From the NCBI RefSeq assembly GCF_003319115.1, contig NZ_QOHF01000006.1, forward strand, positions 124,001 through 188,000: DNA of 64,000 bases, given 5' to 3'. The notes beneath the pieces were generated by a model. That model was not told the origin of the DNA. It made no database searches and was given only the letters and a program-made list of their open reading frames with translations. Source of the DNA: Geodermatophilus sp. TF02-6 (GTDB lineage Bacteria > Actinomycetota > Actinomycetes > Mycobacteriales > Geodermatophilaceae). The position numbers and the translations under genes are program-made. Numbering within the stretch: the first letter of the stretch is position 1; every line of letters begins with the position of its first letter. Positions 1-8,900 of the stretch are shown here, one piece after another.

Positions 1-193
1 GGCCCTCCACGTAGCGGTGCGCCAACTTCGTCGACGAATGACCGTTCCGGCCGCTTCGCACCGGGGTGTCCGCACGTCTACGTGTCCTGACGTGTCCACC
101 GCGGGGTGGTCCCGACCGGCTGAGCAGGAAGGCCACGGCCGCACCCGCGGCGAGGCTGGTGATGGTGATGGCGATGGCGACAGCGACCGTCAT
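1..193 (-). CDS. Partial small membrane protein (5' part only)
   Basis: An open frame runs from ATG at 193 leftwards off the window edge with no stop (64 codons). It begins MTVAVAIAITITSLAAGA and continues AVAFLLSR, one hydrophobic segment of about 23 residues followed by a basic tail, as in small single-pass membrane proteins. A GGGGGG stretch lies just upstream as a possible ribosome binding site. Codon third positions are strongly GC-rich in the first half but less so afterwards, so the frame could be spurious or decayed. I do not recognise a family. Confidence 0.35.
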   Translation of the reverse strand, partial: MTVAVAIAITITSLAAGAAVAFLLSRSGPPRGGHVRTRRRADTPVRSGRNGHSSTKLAHRYVEG

Positions 194-345
194 GCGACCC
201 CCCGTCGACACGGAGACAGCTACGGAGTGTGGCGCAGTGAGGTGCGGCCCAACAGATCCGCGGCAACCGCTCCCTGCGGCCAGTCTCTGCGGCCAGCGCC
301 ATGTTGAGCGCCACCCCAGTCGGCTCGAGCGGTTACCGGCCCGCA

Positions 346-357
346 TTCCACGTGGAA
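346..357. promoter_or_regulatory. parS-like palindrome, copy 1
   Basis: TTCCACGTGGAA, a perfect 12-base palindrome, here as ATTCCACGTGGAAC. It is one of four copies in this window (others at 8842, 21021 and 38968). It resembles the CACGTG-centred ParB-binding parS class. It lies 35 bp before the relic gene fragment at 393-494. Confidence 0.5.
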
Positions 358-392
358 CCCTGCAGGTCGTCGAGCAGAGCTGGCGCGGCTAG

Positions 393-494
393 CCGGTCGA
401 CTTCGCCAGCTACTCCCCCGCGGCCGCGCTGGAGTGGCGCGGCCACCGCACCATCGAGGCCCTCACCGTCCTGCGGGCCAACGGCGTCCTGTGA
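393..494 (+). pseudogene. 3' relic of the toroid-fold (prenyltransferase-like) gene
   Basis: This stretch encodes PVDFASYSPAAALEWRG and onward to ANGVL and a stop, 33 residues in all. It matches the last 33 codons of the intact gene at 9493-10380 at 26 of 33 residues and about 83% of bases. An in-frame TAG at 390-392 stands directly before it, so it cannot be a complete gene. The DNA divergence shows it is not a recent duplicate. With the intact copy it brackets the restriction-modification island, suggesting that the island replaced or split an older locus. Confidence 0.75.
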
Positions 495-638
495 CGAGGT
501 CGGGGGACACCGCACAAAGCGTGACCGCACTTCTGCGGCGCCGCATGTCCCATCACACCGTGCGTAGGCCATGGCGGGGCCGCACCAGCGGAGCACCCCG
601 TGTCGACGACGGGGTCTCTCGCGTTGCCCGGTGCCGGG

Positions 639-3600
639 TCAGGCGACGATGTCCGATGTGGGCTGAGCAGTTGACCGCACGCTCTCCAGGACGGCGACCA
701 GGGACGTGACGTCGGCGTCGCTGAACAGCGAGTCCGGCCCCTGCGGCGCCAGGCCGGTGAAGGGCGACTCCCACAGCAGCCCGGGGTCCATGGCGCCGTG
801 TGCGGTCAGCTCGGCGACGACCAGCTGCACGAAGTCCAGCTGGCTGGCGGTGAGCGTCCGCCCGGCGACGAAGGTGTTCAAGGCGGCGGTGGCGGCGTCC
901 CGTTCCAGGCCCACCAGGCCGCGGATGAACAGGCCCAGTCCCTCCGCCTGCTCCCGGGCGCGTGCGAGGTCCTCCTCGGTCGCCACGCCGGCGTCGGTGA
1001 GCATGCGCTCCAGCTCGACGAGGTCGGTCGGCGTGAGCGGCAGGTTCCGGCGCAGCTTCAGCAGCGCCACGTGACCTTCCTGCGCCTGCAGGTACGCCCG
1101 CGCCTTGGCGCGGAAGCGCTCGAACTCATCGCGCACCGGGATGCCGACGAGTGGCACCTCGGTGGCCTCGCCGAGCTGGTCGGCGAAGTCGGTGTAGACG
1201 ATCCCCCGCCGGACCTTGTCGATCAGCTGGACCAGCCCCCGGACCCGGCGGCGGGCCAGCTCCAGCAGCGGCAGCGTCACGTCGACCCACCACTCGTCAC
1301 CGCAGACGTCGTCCAGGAGCACCAGCTGCTCCCGCACGGCCGGGATCTGCGTCTGCTCGAGCAGCGCCGCCGCGAGCTGCTGCACCTGCCGCCGCAGCCG
1401 GTCGAACGCCGGATCCCCGTCGACGGCGGCCAGCTGCAGCCGCAGCATCAGCAGGTCGAACCGCTTCGCCTGCTCGTCGTCCTCGGTCACCGTGCTCGGG
1501 AGCCCGGCGAGCTCCGCGGTCACCTCGGAAGCCGCCGTCGCGTCCAGGCCGCACCACGCCTCGACCCGGGAGAACCGCTCCACCAGACGGCGGTGCGGGC
1601 GGACGATCACGTTCTCGACGTTCATCCCGCCGACCCGCTCGGTCAGCAGCAGCGAGAGGTCCCGGCGCAGGCCGGCCTCGCTGATCGTGCCGTCGTCGGC
1701 GGGATCGGGAGCCCCGCCGTCCAGGCGGGTCAGCAGCTCGACCCGCGCCGCGAACAGGCGTTCCATCAGCGAGGGGCTCACCGCGCCGGCCGCGGGGACC
1801 ACCGGCTGGTTGAAGTACTCGATGTTCTGGCAGAAGTCGAACAGGTAGAAGTCGGCCTTGTCCTGGCCGGGGCCGTAGAGGTCCGGCCGCAGCCGCGTGC
1901 CGCGGCCGATCATCTGCCAGTACTTCGCCTTGGATCGGACGGGCTTGAAGAACACCAGGTTCACGACGTCGGGGACGTCGATCCCGGTGTCGAGCATGTC
2001 GACGGAGATGGCGATGTGCGGGGCTCTGCCCGGGGTGGCGAAGGCGTCGATCAGGGTCTGCGCGTACGCCGTCTGGTAGGTGACGACCTTCGCGAACTCC
2101 CCGTTGTACTGTGGGTACTGCGCGTTGAACCGCCGCTCGATGAAGTGCGCGTGGTCGGCGTTCTTGGCGAAGACGATCGTCTTGCCGAGCCGGTCGCCGC
2201 CGGCCACCCGGTGGCCGTGCGTCATCAGCGTGGCGAGGACCTTGTCCACCGTGTCGGCGTTGAACAGCCAGCTGTTCAGGGCCGCGGCCTCGACCGCGTC
2301 CGGCGCCGGGCCGACGTCGTCCCAGTCGACGTCCTCCCAGGCGTCCTTCTCCTCCTCGGGCAGGTCGTCGTAGCGGATGCCCTGGCGGAGGAAGCGCAGG
2401 GGAACCGACACCGCTCGCGGCGGCACCAGGAACCCCTCCTGGACGGCGTCGTCGAGGTCGTAGTGGTCGGTGGGGACACCGTCCTCGAGGGAGAACAGCC
2501 GGTAGGTGTTGCGGTCGACCTCGTCCTTGGGCGTGGCGGTGAGACCGACGAGCAGCCCGTCGAAGTGCTCGAAGAGCGTCTTGTACTTCCGGTAGATCGA
2601 CCGGTGCGCCTCGTCGACCACGATCAGGTCGAAGAAGCCGGGGCCAAAGCGGCGGCGCCCCTCGTCGTCCACCTCGTTGACGAGGCCCATCACCGTCGGG
2701 TAGGTCGAGACGTAGACGCGTCCGTCCGTGGCGCGGTCGGTGACCCGGTTGACGGTGGTGGCCGCCGGCAGGTGCGCCTTGAAGGCGCCCGCCGCCTGGT
2801 TGACCAGGGCGACGCGGTCGGCGAGGAAGAGCACCCGCTTCGCCCAGTTGGCCCGCATCAGCAGGTCGGTCAGCGCGATGACGGTGCGGGTCTTCCCGGC
2901 GCCGGTGGCCATGACGACGAGGGCCTGGCGCTGCCGGTCGACCTCGAAGGTCTCCGCGATCCGCCGAACGGTGCGCAGCTGGTAGTGCCTGCCCACGATG
3001 CGCTCGTCGATGGCGGTGTCGGCCAGCGAGCGGCGGGCGTTGCGCCGCGCGACCAGCAGGGCCAGCTCGTCGCGGGTGTAGAAGCCCTGCACCGGCCGGG
3101 GCGGCGCCGTGACGTCGTCCCACATCCAGTGCTCGTAGCCGTTGGTGTAGTAGATGACCGGGCGGGTGCCGAACTCGGCTTCGAGGCGGTCGGCGTAGAG
3201 CTTCGCCTGCTGCTGCCCGCCGGCCGGGTCGGTCCGTGTCCGCTTGGCCTCCACGAGCCCCAGCGGCCGGCCGTCCTCGCCCCACAGCACGTAGTCGACG
3301 TAGCCGGTCCCTGCCGCCGTGGGCATGCCGGTGACGCGGAACTCCCGGTCGCGATCTCCGTCGAGCGGCCAGCCGGCCTCGCGCAGCAGCAGGTCGATGA
3401 ACAGGTCGCGGGTGGTCGCCTCGTCGTAGTCGTGCGGGACCGGCGCGGCCGAGTTGATGGCGGTGGCGGCGGCGACCGCGGCCCGCAGCTCGGCGATCTC
3501 CCGCTCGAGGTCCGCATTGCGCTCACGCTGGCGCGCCAGCTCGGCGTCCTGGACCGCGTACCGCTCGGCCTGGGCGCGCAGCTCCTCCTGGCGCTTCATC

Positions 3601-4052
3601 CGCACGCTCGCCGGCACGGGTCGCGGGAGGAGGTCGGCGTCGAAGGTCAGGGCGCCGGGCCGGTCCCCCGGCCGGCGGCTGTACCGGTCGGCGAGCCAGT
3701 AGAGGACGTGTAAGAGCTCGCGGACGGCGGGCAGCGACTCGCCCGGGGTGACTGGCTTGCTGCGGTGGACGGCGGCGTTGCCCTGCCGGCGGAGGACGTC
3801 CATCTTCGTGTGCAGCGCCGGCCCGACGAGGGTGCGCAGGGTCGGCTCGAAGAGCAGGGCGGAGAGGTCGTCCTTGTACGGACGGCGGAGTGCGGCGTCG
3901 GCGTCGTAGAGCCAGTGGACGGCGAGCTCGAGGGCGCGGCGGGCGTAGAAGCAGGCCGCGCGGGGGTCACCGAAGGTGTTGTGCTCGGCGCGGGCGGCTT
4001 CCTCGGCCAGCTGCGGCCACTCGGCGCGCAGGAACGCGAAGTTGCTCGCCAC
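639..4052 (-). CDS. hsdR: Type I restriction enzyme, R (motor and nuclease) subunit
   Basis: 1137 residues from a GTG at 4052 that follows a strong GGGGGAGG site; a longer reading from 4115 lacks one. The order seen is a DUF4145-like N-terminal region (about 1-130), a coiled coil (about 150-196), a PD-ExK nuclease (D253, E268, K270), a superfamily 2 helicase with Walker A ATGAGKT (382-388) and DEAH box (480-483), and a C-terminal EcoEI-type region. In type I systems this subunit translocates DNA with ATP and cuts at a distance, in complex with HsdM and HsdS. Those two lie 2 kb away on the same strand, separated by toxin-antitoxin cargo. The frame is intact, but its partner hsdM is frameshifted. 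Confidence 0.93.
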   Translation of the reverse strand: MASNFAFLRAEWPQLAEEAARAEHNTFGDPRAACFYARRALELAVHWLYDADAALRRPYKDDLSALLFEPTLRTLVGPALHTKMDVLRRQGNAAVHRSKPVTPGESLPAVRELLHVLYWLADRYSRRPGDRPGALTFDADLLPRPVPASVRMKRQEELRAQAERYAVQDAELARQRERNADLEREIAELRAAVAAATAINSAAPVPHDYDEATTRDLFIDLLLREAGWPLDGDRDREFRVTGMPTAAGTGYVDYVLWGEDGRPLGLVEAKRTRTDPAGGQQQAKLYADRLEAEFGTRPVIYYTNGYEHWMWDDVTAPPRPVQGFYTRDELALLVARRNARRSLADTAIDERIVGRHYQLRTVRRIAETFEVDRQRQALVVMATGAGKTRTVIALTDLLMRANWAKRVLFLADRVALVNQAAGAFKAHLPAATTVNRVTDRATDGRVYVSTYPTVMGLVNEVDDEGRRRFGPGFFDLIVVDEAHRSIYRKYKTLFEHFDGLLVGLTATPKDEVDRNTYRLFSLEDGVPTDHYDLDDAVQEGFLVPPRAVSVPLRFLRQGIRYDDLPEEEKDAWEDVDWDDVGPAPDAVEAAALNSWLFNADTVDKVLATLMTHGHRVAGGDRLGKTIVFAKNADHAHFIERRFNAQYPQYNGEFAKVVTYQTAYAQTLIDAFATPGRAPHIAISVDMLDTGIDVPDVVNLVFFKPVRSKAKYWQMIGRGTRLRPDLYGPGQDKADFYLFDFCQNIEYFNQPVVPAAGAVSPSLMERLFAARVELLTRLDGGAPDPADDGTISEAGLRRDLSLLLTERVGGMNVENVIVRPHRRLVERFSRVEAWCGLDATAASEVTAELAGLPSTVTEDDEQAKRFDLLMLRLQLAAVDGDPAFDRLRRQVQQLAAALLEQTQIPAVREQLVLLDDVCGDEWWVDVTLPLLELARRRVRGLVQLIDKVRRGIVYTDFADQLGEATEVPLVGIPVRDEFERFRAKARAYLQAQEGHVALLKLRRNLPLTPTDLVELERMLTDAGVATEEDLARAREQAEGLGLFIRGLVGLERDAATAALNTFVAGRTLTASQLDFVQLVVAELTAHGAMDPGLLWESPFTGLAPQGPDSLFSDADVTSLVAVLESVRSTAQPTSDIVA

Positions 4053-4199
4053 CCGGTCCTCCCCCGCTTCCCGCGTGATGCTCAGAGACCACACGGTAAC
4101 GCTGCGTTGGCCCACTGCTCCTCACGCGGAGGGGTGGCTTGCCCGTCTCCGGCGGATATACGCTTCGCGACGAGATATCCACCTGTTCTGGAGGACCCG

Positions 4200-4406
4200 G
4201 TGGCCAAGACGGTGATCGACTTGGACGAAGAGGCGCTGGCGCTGGCCATGGCGCGGTACGGGACGACGGTGAAGAAGGAGGCGGTGAATCGCGCGCTGCG
4301 GGAGGTCGCCGGCAAGTACGAGGAGACCGATGACCTCGCCGACTGGATCCAGGAGGTGGGCAAGCGCCTGGCGGACGCAGACCTCCGTGGTGCTTGGCGG
4401 CAGTGA
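4200..4406 (+). CDS. vapB: VapB-type antitoxin
   Basis: 68 residues from a GTG at 4200 with GGAGG about 5 bp upstream. It starts VAKTVIDLDEEALALAMARY, the ribbon-helix-helix N-terminus typical of VapB antitoxins, followed by an acidic C-terminal tail that would wrap the toxin. Its stop overlaps the start of the PIN toxin by 4 bp (GTGA), so the pair is translationally coupled. It is divergent from hsdR with 147 bp between starts, which should hold both promoters. VapB-VapC complexes usually repress their own promoter; no clear operator was identified. Confidence 0.85.
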   Translation: MAKTVIDLDEEALALAMARYGTTVKKEAVNRALREVAGKYEETDDLADWIQEVGKRLADADLRGAWRQ

Positions 4407-4819
4407 CGTACCTGTTCGACAAGTCGGCGTGGGTCCTGGGTGGTCGCAACCGCGTGGTGGCCGATCGCCTGGCCGGTGAGATCCGGGCGAGGAACCTCGG
4501 ACTGTGCACCGTCACCGCGCTGGAGCTGCTGTATTCGGCGCGCAACGCGCAGGAGTACGACGCGACACTGGAACACCTGCGCCGACTGCCCTGGTACGAC
4601 CTCAGCGACCAGCGGGCTGCCATCGACGTCCAGCGCCGCCTGGCGCTGCGCGGCCAGCACCGCACCTCACTGCCGGACGTCATCGTGGCGGCGACCGCAG
4701 CAGAGCATCGGTTGACGGTGCTGCACTACGACAGCGACTACGAGCGCCTGGCCGAGGTCACCGGGATCACCCATGAGTGGGTGGCGCCGCGGGGTGAGGG
4801 GCACGATCCCGGCTCGTAG
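4403..4819 (+). CDS. vapC: VapC-type PIN-domain ribonuclease toxin
   Basis: 138 residues, PIN fold. The start is taken as GTG at 4403, overlapping the vapB stop; TTG at 4394 in the same frame is the alternative and adds three residues. The first metal-binding Asp is in LFDKSAW, a conserved Glu in TALELLYSAR, and the later acidic residues in SLPDVIVAATA and DSDYERLA. VapC toxins are Mg-dependent RNases, often cutting tRNA or rRNA, and are neutralised by VapB. All expected acidic positions appear to be present, so the toxin looks active. Confidence 0.88.
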   Translation: MTYLFDKSAWVLGGRNRVVADRLAGEIRARNLGLCTVTALELLYSARNAQEYDATLEHLRRLPWYDLSDQRAAIDVQRRLALRGQHRTSLPDVIVAATAAEHRLTVLHYDSDYERLAEVTGITHEWVAPRGEGHDPGS

Positions 4820-4930
4820 CCGCCCTTCCTCCAGCGGTCGTATGAAGCGCTCGAGGAGATGCAGTGCCATTGACCGGGAGCACTCGATCACGAGATCGGG
4901 AGATGGTAGGTGGCTGGTAGCGTCGTGCCA

Positions 4931-5167
4931 ATGGAGACGTCCATCGATCGGCTGGGCAGGATCGTCGTCCCCAAGGCGTTGCGCGATGCCCTCGGGCTGA
5001 CCCCGGGTACGACCCTGGACGTGAGCCGCTACGGCGCAGGGCTCCAGCTGATCCCGACCGGCCGCACCGCTCGGCTCGTCGATGTCGACGGCGCGCTCGT
5101 CGCCGACTCCGCGACCCCGGTCACCGACGACATCGTGTTCGGCTTGCTGGACTCGGGCCGACGGTGA
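4931..5167 (+). CDS. AbrB/SpoVT-type antitoxin
   Basis: 78 residues from ATG 4931 (METSIDRLGRIVVPKALRDA), a swapped-hairpin AbrB/MazE-type DNA-binding N-terminus. GTG at 4910 or 4925 in the same frame would add up to seven residues that are not part of the domain. The C-terminal half is acidic (VDGALVADS, TDDIVFGLLD), as expected for a toxin-binding tail. The stop overlaps the next PIN gene by 4 bp (GTGA). This makes a second toxin-antitoxin module, 111 bp after the first, with an antitoxin of a different fold. Confidence 0.85.
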   Translation: METSIDRLGRIVVPKALRDALGLTPGTTLDVSRYGAGLQLIPTGRTARLVDVDGALVADSATPVTDDIVFGLLDSGRR

Positions 5168-5577
5168 GCCGGCTGGCCCTCGACACGAGCGCCGCCGTCC
5201 CGTTCCTCGTCCGGTCCCACGCCGCGCGCGCGGCCGTGCGACGCCATGTCGCCGACCGGACGGCCGTGCTGACGACCCACTCGCTGGCCGAGACCTACTC
5301 CGTCCTCACCCGGCTGCCGGGTGACCCGCGGGTGGCTGCGCCGGACGCCGTCCGGCTGGTGGAGGCCAACTTCGGCGCCTCGCTGGCCGTGCCGGCCACC
5401 GAGGCGACCGCGCTGCCGCGGGTCCTCGCGCCCCTCGGCATCGCCGGGGGCGCCGTCTACGACGCGCTGGTCGGTCTCGCCGCGCGCGCCGCCGGCGTTC
5501 CGCTGGTCACCCGGGACGCTCGCGCTCTGGGCACGTACGCAGCGCTGAGCGTGGACGTCGAGATCGTCGCCGAGTGA
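5164..5577 (+). CDS. PIN-domain toxin, second module
   Basis: 137 residues from GTG 5164, coupled to the AbrB-type antitoxin. PIN-domain acidic residues are seen in LALDTSAAVPF (first Asp), SLAETYSVLTR (Glu), AVYDALVGLAA (Asp) and VTRDARALGTY (Asp). The predicted role is an endoribonuclease held inactive by the upstream partner. It is clearly a different lineage from the PIN protein at 4403. No damage was seen. Confidence 0.87.
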   Translation: MSRLALDTSAAVPFLVRSHAARAAVRRHVADRTAVLTTHSLAETYSVLTRLPGDPRVAAPDAVRLVEANFGASLAVPATEATALPRVLAPLGIAGGAVYDALVGLAARAAGVPLVTRDARALGTYAALSVDVEIVAE

Positions 5578-5616
5578 GCGATACCGGCCGTGGCCGCCCA
5601 TCAGGAGGAGGCGATC

Positions 5617-5688
5617 GTGGCCTTCGAGCGCACGCTGGAGCACGACTTCCCAGGTAGCCTGGGCGCCGACGAAGGGAAGGGCCGGTGA
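5617..5688 (+). CDS. Possible 23-codon leader ORF coupled to DUF2442 gene
   Basis: A GTG at 5617 follows a near-ideal AGGAGGAGG site at 6 bp spacing and opens a 23-residue frame (VAFERTLEHDFPGSLGADEG then KGR). Its TGA overlaps the GTG of the DUF2442 gene by 4 bp. No family was recognised; it does not resemble DUF4160, the usual DUF2442 partner. It could be a translational leader, a tiny antitoxin-like peptide, or the last piece of a lost partner gene. Confidence 0.4.
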   Translation: MAFERTLEHDFPGSLGADEGKGR

Positions 5689-5951
5689 ACGACGAGCCGT
5701 CTGTGGACGTCGTGGCCGTGCGGGTGCTGGCCCGCTACGTCTTGGAGTTGACCTTCAGCACCGGAGAGGTCCGGGTCCTGGACGTCGAGGATTCTCTGTG
5801 GGGACCGGCGTTCGAACCGTTGCGCTCGGACCATGCCGCGTTCACTGCCGTGCGGGTCGACCCAGAGGCGGCCACCATCGTGTGGCCGAACGGGGCCGAC
5901 CTATCCCCGGAGGGCCTGTACGCGAAGTCGCGGCCGCCAATCCCCGCCTGA
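5685..5951 (+). CDS. DUF2442 domain protein
   Basis: 88 residues with the DUF2442 pattern: a first strand-rich half (VLARYVLELTFSTGEVRVLD) and the signature VRVDPEAATIVWPNGADL followed by LYAKS. The domain is commonly found next to DUF4160 proteins in small toxin-antitoxin-like pairs; the biochemical role is not established. Here the usual partner is missing, and the only upstream coupled frame is a 23-codon ORF. Its stop codon is the exact point where the opposing Mrr-like gene loses similarity, so the insertion or deletion junction probably lies at about 5950. Confidence 0.8.
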   Translation: MNDEPSVDVVAVRVLARYVLELTFSTGEVRVLDVEDSLWGPAFEPLRSDHAAFTAVRVDPEAATIVWPNGADLSPEGLYAKSRPPIPA

Positions 5952-6072
5952 TCACCAGGTCGGCGGCGAGCTTGGACGTCTCCCGCCGAGCACGCTGGTG
6001 TCCGTCGGACAGGACCTGGAGGACGGGGACGAGAAACCCCTCCCACACCGGCATCTCCACCGGCGCGCTCAC
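5952..6072 (-). pseudogene. Truncated Mrr-type restriction protein (N-terminal fragment)
   Basis: GTG at 6072 overlaps the hsdS stop by 4 bp and opens MSAPVEMPVWEGFLVPVLQV, then LSDG through LAADLV. This is the winged-helix N-terminus seen in Mrr-family restriction endonucleases. Similarity stops at codon 39-40, within two codons of the DUF2442 stop on the other strand; beyond that the frame only reads antisense to DUF2442. The catalytic part of Mrr is absent. The overlap with hsdS suggests the original operon was hsdM-hsdS-mrr followed by hsdR, and that the toxin-antitoxin cargo replaced the rest of mrr. Confidence 0.65.
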
Positions 6073-7268
6073 AGCTCTCCCCGGAACGCGCGAGCTCGCA
6101 GCGCTGCTCGAAGACGGTCGAGCTCCTGTTGCGATGTCTCCAATCGTGCAGTCGTTGCGCGCCGTGCCGCGAGGGCTGTGATGAAGCGCTCTTGCTCTTC
6201 CAGAGACGGCATCGGGAGCGAGAGATCGAGGGTCCGCTGCACGTCAAGGTTGGCGATGTTGGTCGTCTGACGCCCGAAGCTCCGGACCGTGGTCTGCACC
6301 GCTGGACTCGCGAACCAGTGGTGCAAGTACTTCGCGGACAGCTCGTCGACAGTAGGACGGAGGACGGAGACGAAGGCACCGAACGTAGCCGGTGCTTCCA
6401 AGGGCGGCATGAAGCAACAGCGACCGACCAGATTCCAACTGTTGGCGCTGGAGATGAGGGTGTCGCCTTCTCGTAGCCACTGGTCGTCACGGCGGACGAC
6501 GGAGGCTGGGATGAACGTGATGGCGGACAGGTTCAGCGTCCGCTGCACGTTCTTCGTAGTCAGGCAGGCGGCGCTCTGTGGGTCAGCCGAGTCGCTCACC
6601 TGCTCCGGCTTGAACGCGACGCCGCGGACGTAAGCCGTCACATCACCGAGCCGGACCTTTGCGTAGCGGGGGCTCGTCAGGGGATGGCCGAACATATCGA
6701 GGAAGATTGACTGCACGAGGTTCTCGAGGAGGACGAGGGTCCGCAGCCGCTTGACGTGGAGAGACTCGGCATGGTCCAGGATGTCTGCGATCCGCTTCTG
6801 CTCGTCGACAGGGGGCAGCGGTGTGGGAAGGCTGGAAAGCGTGTCACGACCGAGGTGGTGGATGCCGACGCCTCGGGACCGCTCCGCGAACCCTCCCTTG
6901 CTTGCCGTGTGACGAAAGTAGTGCAGCAGGAATCGTGAGGAAGCCTTGCGGGGACGAACGCGTAGGAGCGTGTTCTGAAAGGCGCAGTCCGGGATCTCGC
7001 CCTGCCAGAGTGCAGGCTTGCCGACCTCGTGGCGACTTCCGGAGGCCTCGTTGAGCAGCAGGTCGCCCGGTTCCAGGCGGTAGGTCTTCATCTCGGCGGC
7101 CGTGAAGTTCATCGCCTTCACGTCGTCGAGCAGAAGCCCGTCCCAGCCGACGTTGGCTGCCCGTAGGTAGGGCCGCATGTCATGACCGACGTGATTCTTC
7201 GGGGATCGCTGCCGCCCGAGGCGGACCTCGGCGATCTCGTCGAGTCGGACGAGCGGCCAGCAGGTCAC
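6069..7268 (-). CDS. hsdS: Type I restriction-modification specificity subunit
   Basis: 399 residues from a GTG at 7268 that overlaps the hsdM stop by 4 bp (GTGA). There are two target-recognition halves, each followed by a conserved helix: PPVDEQKRIADILDHAESL in the middle and a second ending SLEEQERFITALAARR near the C-terminus. HsdS sets the DNA target of both methylation and cleavage by bridging two HsdM and two HsdR subunits. The local base composition is visibly less GC-rich than the surrounding genes, as often seen for exchanged specificity genes. No frameshift was seen. Confidence 0.92.
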   Translation of the reverse strand: MTCWPLVRLDEIAEVRLGRQRSPKNHVGHDMRPYLRAANVGWDGLLLDDVKAMNFTAAEMKTYRLEPGDLLLNEASGSRHEVGKPALWQGEIPDCAFQNTLLRVRPRKASSRFLLHYFRHTASKGGFAERSRGVGIHHLGRDTLSSLPTPLPPVDEQKRIADILDHAESLHVKRLRTLVLLENLVQSIFLDMFGHPLTSPRYAKVRLGDVTAYVRGVAFKPEQVSDSADPQSAACLTTKNVQRTLNLSAITFIPASVVRRDDQWLREGDTLISSANSWNLVGRCCFMPPLEAPATFGAFVSVLRPTVDELSAKYLHHWFASPAVQTTVRSFGRQTTNIANLDVQRTLDLSLPMPSLEEQERFITALAARRATTARLETSQQELDRLRAALRARAFRGEL

Positions 7269-8783
7269 GAGAGCATCGCCTTGAGGTCGGCGAGACCCCG
7301 AACAATCTCGCCCTCGAGCTGCTCCAACTCGGCGATGATCTCCAGTGGCGGGCGGTGCTCGACCTCCTCGTGGACGACCTCCTTGTACCGGTTCAGGGAG
7401 AGGTCGTAGCCGGCGGCGACGATGTCGGCCTTGGGCACGCAGAAGCTCTGCTCGGTGCGCTCCCGCTTCCGCTCGTCGCCGTCCCGCTCGAACCATCGGG
7501 CCAGCGCGTCAGGCAGGTTGTTCTTCGCGTGCTCGTCCTCCGACAGCGGCATCGCCGGCCGCGGCCCGAGCTTGTCGGCGTCCAGCAGTGGCGACCGCTT
7601 GTCGTCGAGCGACCAGCCGTCCGCGGTCGCCTCGTAGAACCAGACGTCCTCGGTGCCGCCGACCCCGGTCTTGGTGAACAGCAGGATCGCCGTCGACACC
7701 CCGGCGTAGGGCTTGAACACCCCGCTGGGCAGCTTCACGACGCCGTCGAGCTTGTGCTCCTCGACCAGCGTGCGGCGCAGCTCCTTGTGCGCCTTCGTCG
7801 ACCCGAACAGCACGCCGTCCGGCACGATCACCGCCGCCCGGCCGCCGGTGCGCAGCAGCCGGATGAACAGCGCCAGGAACAGCAGCTCGGTCTTCCTCGT
7901 CTTTACGAGCTGCTGGAGGTCGCGAGCCACCGACTCGTGGTCCAGCGACCCGGCGAACGGCGGGTTGGCCAGGATCAGCGAGTACAGCTCGGCCTCGCCG
8001 CTCGCGCCGTCCGAGAGCGAGTCGCGGTAGCGGATGTCGGCCTGCTCGACCCCGTGCAGCAGCATGTTCATGCTGCCGATGCGCAGCATGGTCGAGTCGA
8101 AGTCGTGCCCGTGGAACATGCTCTCGTTGAAGTGCCGGTTCTGCTCCCGGTCGACGAGGGCCTCGGGATGCCGCTCCCGCACGTACTCCCCCGCCGCGAC
8201 GAGGAAGCCGGCCGTGCCGCACGCCGGGTCGCAGATCTCGTCCGTGGGCGTCGGGGCGGTCATCTCGACCATCAGCTGGATGACGTGCCGCGGCGTCCGG
8301 AACTGGCCGTTGTGCCCCGCCGTCGCGATCTTCGACAGCATGTACTCGTACAGGTCGCCGTTGGTGTCTCGGTTGTCCATCGGGACCTTGTCGAGCATGT
8401 CGACGATCCGGGAGAGCAGCGCCGGCGTCGGCACGGTGAAACGGGCGTCCCTCATGTGCTGCGAGTAGGTGGAGCCCTCGCCGAGCGTGCGCAGGAACGG
8501 GAAGACGCCGTTGCTGACGACCTCGTACATCTCGCCCGGCTCGAGGTCCTTGAACCGCGACCAGCGCAGCAGGTCGCCCGTCGCCCTCGGGGAAGATCCG
8601 TCGCTGCAGCGGGCGCGTCAGCAGCCGGGCGCGGCTCTCCTCGCGCGACTGGACGTCGTCGAGACGCCGGACGAACAGCAGGTACGTGATCTGCTCGATC
8701 ACCTCGAGCGGATTGGCGATCCCGCCCGACCAGAAGGCGTCCCACACGCGGTCGATCTGGTTGCGCAGTGAGCCCGTCAGCAT
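7265..8783 (-). pseudogene. hsdM: Type I DNA methyltransferase subunit, frameshifted
   Basis: The N-terminal part (MLTGSLRNQIDRVWDAFWSG through RRIFPEGD) and the main part (LRWSRFKDLEPGEMYEVVSN onward) are in different frames. Reading across needs removal of one base, most simply one C of the CCC at 8577-8579 (plus strand), restoring EGDGDLLRWSRF and a 505-residue protein. Motif I DPACGTAGFL and the N6-adenine catalytic NPPF are intact downstream. As read, the gene gives only a short N-terminal piece, or a late-starting 421-residue protein from 8530. Either methylation is lost or this is a sequencing error, which matters because hsdR is intact. Confidence 0.85.
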
Positions 8784-8841
8784 CGGCTGAGGTTAACCAG
8801 CGGGGACGACGACGCTCGGGAGGCGCCGGTGGCCGGGCGTT

Positions 8842-8855
8842 GTTCCACGTGGATC
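8842..8855. promoter_or_regulatory. parS-like palindrome, copy 2
   Basis: GTTCCACGTGGATC, one mismatch from the perfect GTTCCACGTGGAAC at 21021 and 38968. It lies 45 bp before the hemerythrin start. The flank to its left also resembles the flank of copy 1 at 346, which supports an old shared segment at both island ends. Confidence 0.5.
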
Positions 8856-8900
8856 ACCGCGCTGTTGCACCGCCCAGGGGTCCCGAGGAGGGTCCAGGGC

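Noticed and set aside
798..3713. Very long open frame antisense to hsdR
   Set aside because: High GC leaves stops rare in several frames. The product is low-complexity with no family signal, while the opposite strand encodes a complete HsdR with all motifs.
5590..5688. Longer version of the micro-ORF starting at GTG 5590
   Set aside because: No ribosome binding site at 5590; the AGGAGGAGG instead serves GTG 5617.
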